Part shown: positions 17,334 through 25,320 of the stretch, piece by piece
Position numbering within the stretch: position 1 is the stretch's first letter
Layout of the letters: the number at the start of each line of letters is the position of its first letter
NCBI RefSeq assembly: GCF_009832905.1
Contig: NZ_CP047135.1
Span: forward strand, 4,070,001-4,134,000
From: Stenotrophomonas sp. 364
Lineage (GTDB): Bacteria; Pseudomonadota; Gammaproteobacteria; Xanthomonadales; Xanthomonadaceae
Length of the DNA stretch: 64,000 bases
Direction of reading: 5' to 3'
Notes under the pieces: model-generated
Told to the model about the DNA's origin: nothing
What the model saw: only the letters and a program-made list of their open reading frames with translations
Databases searched by the model: none
Made by a program: the position numbers and the translations under genes

Positions 17334-18014
17334 ATGGCAGGCATGCGCATTGAACAGCTCACGCTCCCCACTGCCGACGTTGCCGCCACGGCCGCCTATT
17401 TCGCCGATGTGCTTCAGCTTCCCGTGCATGACGCAACGGTCACGCTCGGCTGGAGCCAGCTCCACCTCATCCCCGCAGGCAATGTCCCCGTGGGCGGCGT
17501 CCACCTCGCCTTCAACGTGCCGCACAACCGCTTCGCCGCCGCCACCGCCTGGCTGGATGCGCGCGCCACGCGCCAACGCAATGCCGAAGGCCAGGAACAT
17601 TTCACCTTCGAAGGCCGGTGGGATTCCGAATCCATCTACTTCACCGGGCCCGATGAGCTCATCCTCGAACTCATCGCCCGCCGTCGCCTGCCCGCGTCGG
17701 AGCGCACCGGCGCGTTCCACGGCAGCGAGATGACCTGCATCAGCGAGGTGGGCGTGCCGACCCACGCCGTCGCCGCGCTGCAGACCCGGATCGAAACCAC
17801 GTTCGGCCTGGCGCCGCTGTCCACGCCCACGCCGTACTTCGCGCCGATGGGCGATGACGAGGGCCTGCTGATCGTGGTGGACGCCACCCGCCGCTGGTTC
17901 CCTGAGCAACGTTGGCTGCCCAATGCACAGGGCCTGCAGGTGCGGCTGAGCGGCGTGCATGCCGATGCGATGCTGGAAGATGCCGCACTGGGCTGGGGCG
18001 TGCAGTCGGCGTAA
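17334..18014 (+). CDS. VOC-superfamily (glyoxalase-like) protein
   Basis: 226 residues made of two glyoxalase/bleomycin-resistance-like halves. The first (about 4-115) begins MRIEQLTLPTADVAATAAYFADVLQLPV, a clear VOC start. The second (about 127-220) begins GSEMTCISEVGVPTHAVAAL. Two in-frame ATGs compete (17334 and 17343); the second begins directly at the domain. The metal ligands typical of active VOC enzymes are not obvious, so it may bind rather than convert a ligand. It is convergent with the TPM protein gene with only 7 bp between. Confidence 0.8.
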   Translation: MAGMRIEQLTLPTADVAATAAYFADVLQLPVHDATVTLGWSQLHLIPAGNVPVGGVHLAFNVPHNRFAAATAWLDARATRQRNAEGQEHFTFEGRWDSESIYFTGPDELILELIARRRLPASERTGAFHGSEMTCISEVGVPTHAVAALQTRIETTFGLAPLSTPTPYFAPMGDDEGLLIVVDATRRWFPEQRWLPNAQGLQVRLSGVHADAMLEDAALGWGVQSA

Positions 18015-18021
18015 CCCGGCG

Positions 18022-19332
18022 CTACCAGCTGCCCGAGGCCCCCCCGCCGCCACTGCGCCCGCCACCGCCGGACCAACTGCTGGACGAGCTGGACGAACTG
18101 CTGGACGAGCTGCTGCTCGAGTCGCGGTCGCTGCGCCGCGTGCGCCGCCCGCCCTTGCCCCGGCTGCCCGGCTGCGGGCGCTGGTGGAAGCCCATCACCA
18201 TGGTCCAGGTGATGTAGAGGAAGAAGCCACCGGCAATCACCATCACCAGGCCCGCGTCATCACCGAAGTTCGCATAGGTGCGGTGGACCAGCCACGCGTA
18301 CACCGCCGACACCCCGCACAGGAACACCAGCCGCACGAAGAACCCCAGCTTGCCGGTGCGCCAGCTGGTGCGTAGCGCGGCCACCCACAGGGTGACCAGG
18401 CCCACCGCAATGGACAGCACGAACACCAGCAGCAGGTGCAGCGCCAGGCTGGGAACCGGCCGGCCCATCGCCACACTGGCCACGCTTGCCCCCACCGCGG
18501 CCACCAGCAGGAATGAGAGCACCCAGCGCGCCCGGCGGCTGTCCACCCACAGCCAGCCCAGCACCATGGCCACCGGCACCAGCATGCCCATGGCGATCGC
18601 CAGCGCGGCCGTAGCGCCGGGGGTGATCAGCGCGCAGGCCAGCGCGCCCACGCACACCACCGCAAGCATGAGCGACGGAACCCGCCACCAGCGGCTGGGC
18701 ACGCCACGCTGCCCCGCGCGGCGGGCCCATGCACCCACCAACGCCCCGGCCAGCAGTGCCAGCGCCACGATGCTGTCGCCACGGCGCCAGTCCTGCGGCA
18801 GGCGCACCACGTTGTCGGTCTCGGCAGGCAGCGGCAGCGCCTCGCCGTCGATCAGGCCCACCAGTAGCGCGCTGCCCTCGAGGATGCCCTGGCCGGGTTT
18901 GCCCTCGCGCAGCCGCGGAATGATGGCCTGGTCGATGATGCGCTGCGCATATGCATCGGGGATCGCCCCTTCCAGCCCGTAACCGGTCTGGATGCGCACG
19001 CGGCGGTCGCCCATCGCCAGCAGCAGCAACACGCCATCGTCCACGCCCTTGCGTCCGATCTGCCACTGGTCGAACACACGCTGCGAATAGGCTTCGATGC
19101 CCTCGTCGCCGGCACTGTCTACCACCAGCACCTGCAGCTGCGCACCGCGCCGTGCCTGCAGCTCCAGCGCCTGGGTGCGCAGTTGCTGGGCTTCATCGGC
19201 CGACAGCACCTGCACGGTGTCCACCACCGGGTCGTGCAGGTCGGGGATGGGGGTGGGCGCGGCCAGCGCCAGTACCGGCAGCAGGCACAGCACCATCACC
19301 CACTGCCACAGTTGCGTCGTCCTGGCGTGCAT
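18022..19332 (-). CDS. TPM-domain membrane protein with poly-serine tail (YgcG-like)
   Basis: 436 residues. A signal peptide (about 1-24) is followed by a periplasmic TPM domain (about 28-150) with IPDLHDPVVDTVQVLSADE and RVRIQTGYGLEGAIPD. About seven hydrophobic membrane helices follow (about 185-405). TPM domains are found in the YgcG family and in photosystem II repair proteins, some with phosphatase activity. The tail is unusual: an uninterrupted run of 15 serines, then a Gly/Ser segment ending SGSW. Such low-complexity Ser/Gly tails are typical of this family but this run is long. ATG at 19332 is chosen over a preceding GTG. Confidence 0.88.
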   Translation of the reverse strand: MHARTTQLWQWVMVLCLLPVLALAAPTPIPDLHDPVVDTVQVLSADEAQQLRTQALELQARRGAQLQVLVVDSAGDEGIEAYSQRVFDQWQIGRKGVDDGVLLLLAMGDRRVRIQTGYGLEGAIPDAYAQRIIDQAIIPRLREGKPGQGILEGSALLVGLIDGEALPLPAETDNVVRLPQDWRRGDSIVALALLAGALVGAWARRAGQRGVPSRWWRVPSLMLAVVCVGALACALITPGATAALAIAMGMLVPVAMVLGWLWVDSRRARWVLSFLLVAAVGASVASVAMGRPVPSLALHLLLVFVLSIAVGLVTLWVAALRTSWRTGKLGFFVRLVFLCGVSAVYAWLVHRTYANFGDDAGLVMVIAGGFFLYITWTMVMGFHQRPQPGSRGKGGRRTRRSDRDSSSSSSSSSSSSSSSWSGGGGRSGGGGASGSW

Positions 19333-19396
19333 CACAGCGTCCGGTTGCTTGATGCCCGCATGCTACGCGATGCGCCGCAGCCCGGCGCAAACGAAG

Positions 19397-19421
19397 AAGC
19401 CCCGCATCACGCGGGGCTTCC
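19397..19421. terminator. Hairpin terminator-like element
   Basis: A perfect 10-bp stem (GAAGCCCCGC / GCGGGGCTTC) with a 5-nt loop lies just past the stop of the 38-residue minus-strand gene, followed on that strand by TTCGTTTGC. Confidence 0.7.
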
Positions 19422-19444
19422 GGGGGCGGCCGTGCCGGTGGCCG

Positions 19445-19561
19445 TCACTCTTCCTCGTCCTGCCACCCCTGCTGCTGGTTCTGGTTGCGCTGCTGCTCTT
19501 CCTGCTGCTGTTGCTGCTGGTCGCGTTGATTCTGGGAATCCTGCTTGCGCTGCTGGGTCAT
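19445..19561 (-). CDS. 38-residue glutamine-rich small protein
   Basis: A short reading frame encoding 38 residues, of which 18 are Gln, with blocks of six consecutive Gln and a DEEE end. A GGAGA ribosome site lies about eight bases before the ATG and a hairpin terminator follows the stop, so it has its own gene signals. It has no hydrophobic stretch and should be a disordered, charged cytosolic peptide. The same DNA read in longer frames gives no plausible protein. Function unknown. Confidence 0.6.
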   Translation of the reverse strand: MTQQRKQDSQNQRDQQQQQQEEQQRNQNQQQGWQDEEE

Positions 19562-19867
19562 GGAAGGTCTCCGGAGCCCACCGGCGGAATGCCGGGGTGG
19601 GGCAATGCTGTGCAGCGCCGGGTTAAGGACGCGTGGGAGAAACCTCAGAAAATCGTCAAGCCAGCCGCACCCGCGCGCGTCCATGCCGCGTAGTGCCTGC
19701 AATGGCTGCGTTTGCGGGCGAATCGCCGTGCATATGGCGGTGCGGAATGGCCACATACCATTCCGCCCGCCGTGCCTGCTCAGCTGCGTGAATGGGCTAC
19801 CTGTGCAGCAGCAAGGCAGCCGCCTATGATGGCCGCCACCCTCGCCCCACCCGGAAAGGAATGCCCC

Positions 19868-20359
19868 ATGCGAGGACTCACGCTCAGCGCCGCCTCGGTT
19901 GCCGACACCGACGTGCTGCACCGCCTGCTGCAGCTGTATTACTTCGAAGCGTCGGCATGGAGCGGCGAGCAGATCGCCCCCGACGGCACCTACGACTGCG
20001 CCCGCGCCGATGTGGAAGCCAACCTGCGCGAGACGCCCACCTGGGCGCAGTTGCTGTGGCTGGACGGCGCGCTGTGCGGGTTCGTGCTGGTGGACGAGGT
20101 GGAGCACGAGGGCCACCGCATTCCCGAACTGGCCGACCTGTTCGTGCTGCCCACGCACCGCGGCAAGGGCATCGCACGCGAGGTGGTTGCCCGCCTGGTG
20201 GTGCCGGGTAGCGGCCGCTGGTTGCTGGCCACGTTCCGCAACGACACGGTGGCCCATGCGTTCTGGCGCCGGAACCTGCCGAAGATGGCCCTGACCATCG
20301 AGACGCCGGCGCCGCCCGACGACTCGGACTTCCACTTCTTCCTGATCAGCGCGGCGTAG
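19868..20359 (+). CDS. GNAT-family N-acetyltransferase
   Basis: 163 residues. The GNAT core is visible: a substrate-side region VADTDVLHRLLQLYYFEAS (about 11-29), the strand ALCGFVLVDEVEHEGHRIPELADLFVLP, and the acetyl-CoA pyrophosphate loop THRGKGIA (about 97-104). An AAAGGA ribosome site supports the ATG at 19868. It is convergent with the LysR gene, with 15 bp between. The acceptor substrate is unknown. Confidence 0.9.
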   Translation: MRGLTLSAASVADTDVLHRLLQLYYFEASAWSGEQIAPDGTYDCARADVEANLRETPTWAQLLWLDGALCGFVLVDEVEHEGHRIPELADLFVLPTHRGKGIAREVVARLVVPGSGRWLLATFRNDTVAHAFWRRNLPKMALTIETPAPPDDSDFHFFLISAA

Positions 20360-20374
20360 CCCCCGCCTGCAGCC

Positions 20375-21271
20375 CTACGCCGAGGGCGGCTCGCGTTCGG
20401 CCACCGCGTTGAGCCAGGCGTGCTTGAGAAAATCGCGCACGGCCTGGAAGCGCGGCGTTTCATACAGCGAGCGGTGCGTCCACAGCCACACGTCCTGGGT
20501 GAGCGCCGGCGCATCGCGCACGCGCACCAGGCCACCCACGTGTTCGGCCACCGTGCGTTCAATCACGCCCAGCCCGCCGCCGGCGGTCACGCCGTCCAGC
20601 ACGCCCACTGAGTAGTTGCAGCGCAGCCACGGGCGGTTGGCGCCGGGCAAGGTACGCAGCCAGCGTTCTACCTCGAACTCCACGCGCGGCTCGTCCAGCC
20701 CCACGAATTCCAGCTCATGCCACGCCTGGTTGGCGATGGCCGTCTGCCGCCGCGCGGCGTAAGCCTGGTTGGCATACAGCGCGTACTCCACCCGCCCCAC
20801 GCGGTCGCCGCGCAGGTCGGTGGTGTCGGGTGGGCCGTAGCGCAGCAGCGCGTCGGCCTCGCGGCGGGCAAGGTTGTAGGGCTCGCGCGAGGTAAGCACC
20901 TCCACGCCCAGGCCGGGGTGCAGGCGGTTCAGCCCGGGCAGCAGGGTGATCAGCAGGAAGCTGGCCCATTCGTCGGCGTTGATGCGCACCGTGCCCACCA
21001 GCTCCTTGGGCGTATCGGCCTCGCGGGCGATCTCGTCGGCGGCCTCTTCCATCTGCTCGGCCAGCGCGAACACCCGCTGCCCCAGCTCGGTGGGAATGCA
21101 GCCGGTGGACGTGCGCTCCACCACCTTGCCGCCCAGGCGCTCTTCCAGCGCATCCAGCCGGCGCGACAGCGTGGCCGTGCTCATCCGCGCGGCCTTGGCG
21201 GCTTCGCGCAGGGTGCCGCCGCGCACCACCGCCAACAGCACCATCAGGTTGTCCCACGGAAAGTGTTTCAT
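20375..21271 (-). CDS. LysR-family transcriptional regulator
   Basis: 298 residues. The N-terminal winged HTH (about 5-65) contains the LysR signature GTLREAAKAARMSTATLSRRLDALEERLG. The C-terminal periplasmic-binding-like effector domain (about 90-290) follows. It is divergent from the PACE transporter, the usual layout in which a LysR protein controls the neighbouring transporter. A perfect palindrome overlaps its own start codon, pointing to autoregulation. Confidence 0.92.
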   Translation of the reverse strand: MKHFPWDNLMVLLAVVRGGTLREAAKAARMSTATLSRRLDALEERLGGKVVERTSTGCIPTELGQRVFALAEQMEEAADEIAREADTPKELVGTVRINADEWASFLLITLLPGLNRLHPGLGVEVLTSREPYNLARREADALLRYGPPDTTDLRGDRVGRVEYALYANQAYAARRQTAIANQAWHELEFVGLDEPRVEFEVERWLRTLPGANRPWLRCNYSVGVLDGVTAGGGLGVIERTVAEHVGGLVRVRDAPALTQDVWLWTHRSLYETPRFQAVRDFLKHAWLNAVAEREPPSA

Positions 21272-21280
21272 ATATGAAAC
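21265..21280. promoter_or_regulatory. 16-bp perfect palindrome at the LysR start
   Basis: GTTTCATATATGAAAC is self-complementary over 16 bp and contains the LysR start codon on the minus strand. Its position between divergent lysR and the PACE gene suits an operator for the regulator. Confidence 0.5.
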
Positions 21281-21433
21281 GGCCGCCTACGCTATTGGGG
21301 GTTTTTCACCAATTTTGAAACTTATACCATGGCTCCCGGGCGCGCTACGAGCGTTGATCGCCGCCCCTCCCCCTCCTTCGATCCGCTCCCCGCGCGCCCG
21401 GCCCTGCCGGCGGCGACCATCAGGTGCTGCACC

Positions 21434-21883
21434 ATGAAAGCTGAAAAGACCCTCTGGGACCGCGTTGTCCACGCCGTGCTGTTTGAAGGCATTGCCCTGT
21501 GCCTGTGCGCACCGGTGATGTCGTACGTGCTGGGCAAGTCGCTGTTCGACACCGGCGTGCTCACCATCGCCCTGGCCACCTGCGCCATGCTGTGGAACAT
21601 GCTCTACAACGCGATGTTCGAGCGCGTGGAAAAGAAGTTCGGGTTCAAGCGCACCGTGCCGGTACGCATCGGGCATGCGGTGGGCTTTGAAGGCGGGCTG
21701 GTGCTGGTGGTGGTGTTGCTGGCCGCGTGGTGGCTGTCCATTTCCTACTGGGATGCGTTCCTGTTGGAGATGGGGCTGATCGCGTTCTTCCTGCCTTACA
21801 CGTATGTGTACAACCTGGTGTATGACAAGGTGCGGGAGCGGTTGGTGCGGCGGAGTCAGGCTGGGCGGGTTAGCGAGGCCTGA
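21434..21883 (+). CDS. PACE-family multidrug efflux transporter (intact copy)
   Basis: 149 residues, full length for the PACE (AceI) family of small proton-coupled exporters that remove biocides such as chlorhexidine. Two bacterial transmembrane pair domains give four membrane helices (about 11-30, 39-58, 80-102, 109-130). The conserved membrane acid is Glu18 in VLFEGIAL, equivalent to the essential Glu15 of AceI. Motifs NMLYNAMFERVEKKFGFKR and TYVYNLVYDKVRERL are family signatures. I start at 21434; an upstream in-frame ATG at 21329 has no support. Divergent from lysR. Confidence 0.93.
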   Translation: MKAEKTLWDRVVHAVLFEGIALCLCAPVMSYVLGKSLFDTGVLTIALATCAMLWNMLYNAMFERVEKKFGFKRTVPVRIGHAVGFEGGLVLVVVLLAAWWLSISYWDAFLLEMGLIAFFLPYTYVYNLVYDKVRERLVRRSQAGRVSEA

Positions 21884-21956
21884 TGATGGGGGCGTGCGCG
21901 CCGACAGGACGCGCGCTCCTGGTCTTTCGTCGCGTACAGGCAACCTTCACTGCCGA

Positions 21957-22448
21957 TTACCCTGCGGGCGAACCTTCACGCATTGGCTCCGGCTGAAAGA
22001 AGACGTCAGGCGTCCCGCGGGCGACCTGGTCAGCCTTGTACCTCTTCAACGCCCTACCCAGAGCGGCGCCGCAGAGAGCGCAGCCGGCTGATAGTACAAG
22101 AGACAGAATGACTAAAAGCCATGGCTGCTCAACACCGCCTGTAAGCCATGAAAGGCGCTGAAAAATCAGCTCTGTCGCGATGAATGACAGCGTCATCGCC
22201 AGAAAACACCTGTGCGGGCGCCAGAACGCGAAGAGCGCGCATACGGTAAATATCGCCGCGCAACTGAGTGCTTGATCAATGATCACGCGCCAGACGGGCC
22301 CGACCGCCTGAGCCACCTCGACGTCGAAGAATCCCAGTGGCAGCCCTATGACCAATGTTGCAATGGACAGGGCACCGGTTTGAAGTGCTACCACACATAA
22401 AAAATGAAAAACTGCCGAGCAGCCAGTCCATTGGAGATGGTGCTTCAT
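21957..22448 (-). CDS. Hypothetical integral membrane protein
   Basis: 163 residues with four to five hydrophobic segments (about 8-35, 50-70, 74-92, 110-130) and a polar C-terminal tail. I recognise no family. It has lower GC than its neighbours and sits exactly between two PACE copies, the second of which is broken at its 5' end, so it probably arrived by the event that damaged that copy. ATG at 22448 follows a GTG and is preferred. Confidence 0.55.
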   Translation of the reverse strand: MKHHLQWTGCSAVFHFLCVVALQTGALSIATLVIGLPLGFFDVEVAQAVGPVWRVIIDQALSCAAIFTVCALFAFWRPHRCFLAMTLSFIATELIFQRLSWLTGGVEQPWLLVILSLVLSAGCALCGAALGRALKRYKADQVARGTPDVFFQPEPMREGSPAG

Positions 22449-22556
22449 CACGCCGCGTTCCTTGTGCGTTGAGATCTGCCTTGCACGAGCATATCAACAA
22501 CGTCCCCAGTTCTGGGCAGGGCGGTAGTTGAAACCGGGGTCAGGCGAGCCCCCAAT

Positions 22557-22943
22557 CTGTGCCTGTGCGCACCGGTGATGTCGTACGTGCTGGGCAAGTC
22601 GCTGTTCGACACCGGCGTACTCACCACCGCCCTGGCCACCTGCGCCATGCTGTGGAACATGCTGTACAACGCGATGTTCGAGCGCGTGGAAAAGAAGTTC
22701 GGGTTCAAGCGGACTATGCCGGTGCGCATCGGGCATGCGGTGGGCCTTGAAGGCGGGCTGGTGCTGGTGGTGGTGCTGCTGGCCGCGTGGTGGCTGTCCA
22801 TTTCCTACTGGGATGCGTTCCTGTTGGAGATGGGGCTGATCGCGTTCTTCCTGCCTTACACGTATGTGTACAACCTGGTGTATGACAAGGTGCGGGAGCG
22901 GTTGGTGCGGCGTGGGGAGAGTGGGCGGGTTGGCGTGGCCTAA
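22557..22943 (+). pseudogene. 5'-truncated second PACE transporter copy
   Basis: This segment matches 21497-21883 at a constant offset of 1060 bp, with about nine substitutions before the divergent last 30 bases. Homology starts abruptly at codon 22 of the intact gene, so the first membrane helix start and the essential Glu18 are missing. An internal ATG at 22572/22575 could still start about 122-123 residues, but the product would lack the acid needed for transport. Most substitutions are synonymous, so the copies diverged under selection before truncation. Confidence 0.85.
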
Positions 22944-23133
22944 CTGGCTATCACCGTGGGGAAAAGGCGTCCTCTCTACTCGGTCGCGGCCTCGTGGATG
23001 TCGGCTTTCGGCCAAGCGAACACCCAACCTAGGGCCGTCTTTCCGCAAACCCCCGAGCTAATTCACCTACTTCACCGGTGCTGACTTTGCCCATACGCGT
23101 CCCGAACCCGCAACCCAGCAAACGAAGGGCGTC

Positions 23134-23820
23134 TTATAGTCCGGCAAGTCGCCGCATACGTTCCAGCACTATCGGAACTCGCAGAGCGTGATTCTCTGAG
23201 GGGTGAAAGTGTCCTTGGATCGAGTCACCGAAGGCCTTGTCAGATAAAAGCGCGTCAAATTGCTCCTCAATGTACTCACGTACATCTCCACCCGTAGCAA
23301 TTACTTCGTCCACGACAGACGGCCGCCCATCGACTAGGTTCACGATGTCCTCGATGTCGTGGTGCATATAGTCACCATTACCACGCCCTCGGAATGCACC
23401 CAGCTTAGTCGCCAGTAAATAGGTCGCAGTGACGTGCCTAATCGAGCGCCCACTGGGCATTTCAAAGTAAACAGCCTCTCTTGCGGCCGCCTCAAACCAC
23501 GGATTTCCGAACCCTAGGATTGACTCCTCGATCGGCACAACGTCCACGATCAGCGCATCCTTCCTAAACCGGCACGTTAGATCACCGGCGTCCCGGAACC
23601 CAAGGCTTCGTAGCCTATCGCAGAGCACGAGGTAGTCCGTGTATGTTGTGACTTCGGCAACCAGATCTACATCAATGGTGGCGCGGACCTCAGGCCTTGT
23701 GACATCCGTGACGAGCACGGCAACTGCGCACCCTCCAACTAATGCAAGCTCTGGAAGAAGAGGATCCAATGCCGCCGCCGCGAGCTCAAGAAGCGCAAGG
23801 TTCGCCTGGTGCCGGATCAT
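23134..23820 (-). CDS. Nucleotidyltransferase (AbiEii/MNT-like), possible toxin
   Basis: 228 residues with a DNA polymerase beta-like nucleotidyltransferase core. Gly29-Gly30 in LVGGCAVAV, the paired acids DVD at 50-52 (ATIDVDLV) and a third acid in ALIVDVVPIE (about 95) are present. A helical C-terminus follows, with DIEDIVNLVDGR. AbiEii toxins and the HEPN-partnered MNT proteins share this fold. It overlaps the preceding winged-helix gene by four bases (ATGA). The pairing suggests a type IV-like toxin-antitoxin or abortive-infection unit; this is inference, since nucleotidyltransferases also serve other roles. Confidence 0.75.
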   Translation of the reverse strand: MIRHQANLALLELAAAALDPLLPELALVGGCAVAVLVTDVTRPEVRATIDVDLVAEVTTYTDYLVLCDRLRSLGFRDAGDLTCRFRKDALIVDVVPIEESILGFGNPWFEAAAREAVYFEMPSGRSIRHVTATYLLATKLGAFRGRGNGDYMHHDIEDIVNLVDGRPSVVDEVIATGGDVREYIEEQFDALLSDKAFGDSIQGHFHPSENHALRVPIVLERMRRLAGL

Positions 23821-24341
23821 GCGAGTATTTTCCGTAACTGTATGGTGGCCAGCTCCCGCTCGCGTGCAGCGCCAGCCCTGATGGCGTCCACCAAGGTGAG
23901 CGCGTCGTACAGTTTATTGTCGACCTGAGCTGCACGCGGCACTGAAGGATAGAGTGGATAGAGAGCAATCCCGCGAACGGACCCGCCGGAGAAGGGCCAT
24001 ACGTAGTCAGTTCCATCGGATGAAAAGCTCTCGCGTAGCGCCGGTGCCGAGGCGCCGGTTGGCATGCCTACCGCGAGCGTACCAAATGTCGCTGGAAAGC
24101 AGTATTTGACCCCATGTAAGATGAATTCCGCTAATGCGCCGTTGATAGCTCCGGTGGACCCTGCGAGACGCGTAAGGAGACCCGCCTCCAAGCTGCGATT
24201 GACGCAGCCGTGGGTTTCAGAGGCAGAAATTCCCAACTCAGCGCCCATCCGTGCGTAAGTCATGGGTTCGTTTCGATTGACTGCGATTTTTAGCGCGACC
24301 ACGATATCTTGTGGTTTCAGAACCAACTGACGGTGAGCCAC
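23817..24341 (-). CDS. Winged-helix protein, probable antitoxin/regulator partner
   Basis: 174 residues starting at a GTG with a CGGAG ribosome site. Residues about 10-62 form an HTH: MTYARMGAELGISASETHGCVNRSLEAGLL. The rest is a small alpha/beta region with no motif I know. It is translationally coupled to the nucleotidyltransferase. AbiEi-type antitoxins also start with a winged helix and precede the nucleotidyltransferase, but the C-terminal half here does not clearly match AbiEi. It probably represses its own promoter, next to a strong palindrome at 24401-24424. Confidence 0.7.
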   Translation of the reverse strand: MAHRQLVLKPQDIVVALKIAVNRNEPMTYARMGAELGISASETHGCVNRSLEAGLLTRLAGSTGAINGALAEFILHGVKYCFPATFGTLAVGMPTGASAPALRESFSSDGTDYVWPFSGGSVRGIALYPLYPSVPRAAQVDNKLYDALTLVDAIRAGAARERELATIQLRKILA

Positions 24342-24400
24342 TTGCGCACTCCGACTTGCCGAGAAGCGAATACTCTCATAGAACTTCGCGCAAACGCCGT

Positions 24401-24424
24401 ATTCGCTATTCGCGAATGGCGAAT
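24401..24424. promoter_or_regulatory. 24-bp near-perfect palindrome, candidate operator
   Basis: ATTCGCTATTCG is followed by CGAATGGCGAAT, which pairs with it except at one position. It lies in the divergent region between the winged-helix gene and the 24.5 kb gene. The core ATTCGCGAA recurs at about 24514-24522, just upstream of the second gene, so one regulator could bind both. Confidence 0.55.
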
Positions 24425-24543
24425 TCTGGCATCAAACAAGGATTGATCGTAATCTTTTTGAATATTATCAACCACTTAAGAGGAAATGGAAAAGCCGCGG
24501 CTTCTGTGGTTTAATTCGCGAAACATCTTCAGTTGAGTCGCCA

Positions 24544-25320
24544 ATGAACGCCACTGTCAGGAAGAAGAGTCCGCGAGCTCCGTCAAGCTCGCTTTCCGAA
24601 GCCCTTGACAGGGCACTGAGGGTCTATGGCAAAGAGCGGCTGCATGCTGCTCCCACCGAGGTATTCGCCCAGAACATGGGCTACAAATCAGCAAATAGCG
24701 GAAGCGCTCTACAGATGATCGCTTCTCTCAGGTACTTCGGCCTAGCCGAGCGCGTGTCAGATGGTGTCCTGGCTATTTCAAAGGACGTGGAATCTCTCAA
24801 GTTCGCGCCAAGTGAATCGCTGAAGGCTGACATCCTCAAAAAGTTCCTTCGCGCCCCAGCGTTGTATGGGGAACTACTAGACAAGTACACGTCCGCGTTG
24901 CCCTCAGACCCCAACCTTAGGTTCGAGCTCATCCAGCGCGGCTTCGCACCTGCAGCTGCAGAGTCTGTTCTTGTTGCGTTCCGCCAGTCGGTAGAGTTCG
25001 CCGGTTACTATGCCCCAGGTCAACGGGACGAGGCGGAGATCACTCCTGAGCCAGACGAGTCAAATTCAACAGAGTCTCCATATACACCTATGGGTGCTAC
25101 GTTTATCACTTCAGCGCCGCATACCATGCCACCACCGGCAGCTGGGAGGCTTGAAGACTTCGCCGGAAGTGAAGATCGAATCCCGGTGCGGCTACCGGGC
25201 GGACGGCGTGCTTGGTTGGTGATTCCCTCCCCATTCTTCGAGGCCGATAAAACGCGCCTGAAGGCTCAGATCGATCTCCTTCTAACAAGTGATGAAGAAG
25301 ACGGGCGCGACGAGATTTAA
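24544..25320 (+). CDS. Hypothetical protein of the accessory island
   Basis: 258 residues, no family recognised. Residues about 18-80 look like a helical HTH-like domain (SEALDRALRVYGKERLHAAPTEVFAQNMGY). A helical middle reaches about 140, followed by a Pro/Ser/Thr-rich linker (about 155-205). The conserved-looking C-terminus is RIPVRLPGGRRAWLVIPSPFFEADKTRLKAQIDLLL. It reads away from the winged-helix/nucleotidyltransferase pair across the palindrome. Lower GC than the core genome suggests transfer. Confidence 0.7.
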   Translation: MNATVRKKSPRAPSSSLSEALDRALRVYGKERLHAAPTEVFAQNMGYKSANSGSALQMIASLRYFGLAERVSDGVLAISKDVESLKFAPSESLKADILKKFLRAPALYGELLDKYTSALPSDPNLRFELIQRGFAPAAAESVLVAFRQSVEFAGYYAPGQRDEAEITPEPDESNSTESPYTPMGATFITSAPHTMPPPAAGRLEDFAGSEDRIPVRLPGGRRAWLVIPSPFFEADKTRLKAQIDLLLTSDEEDGRDEI

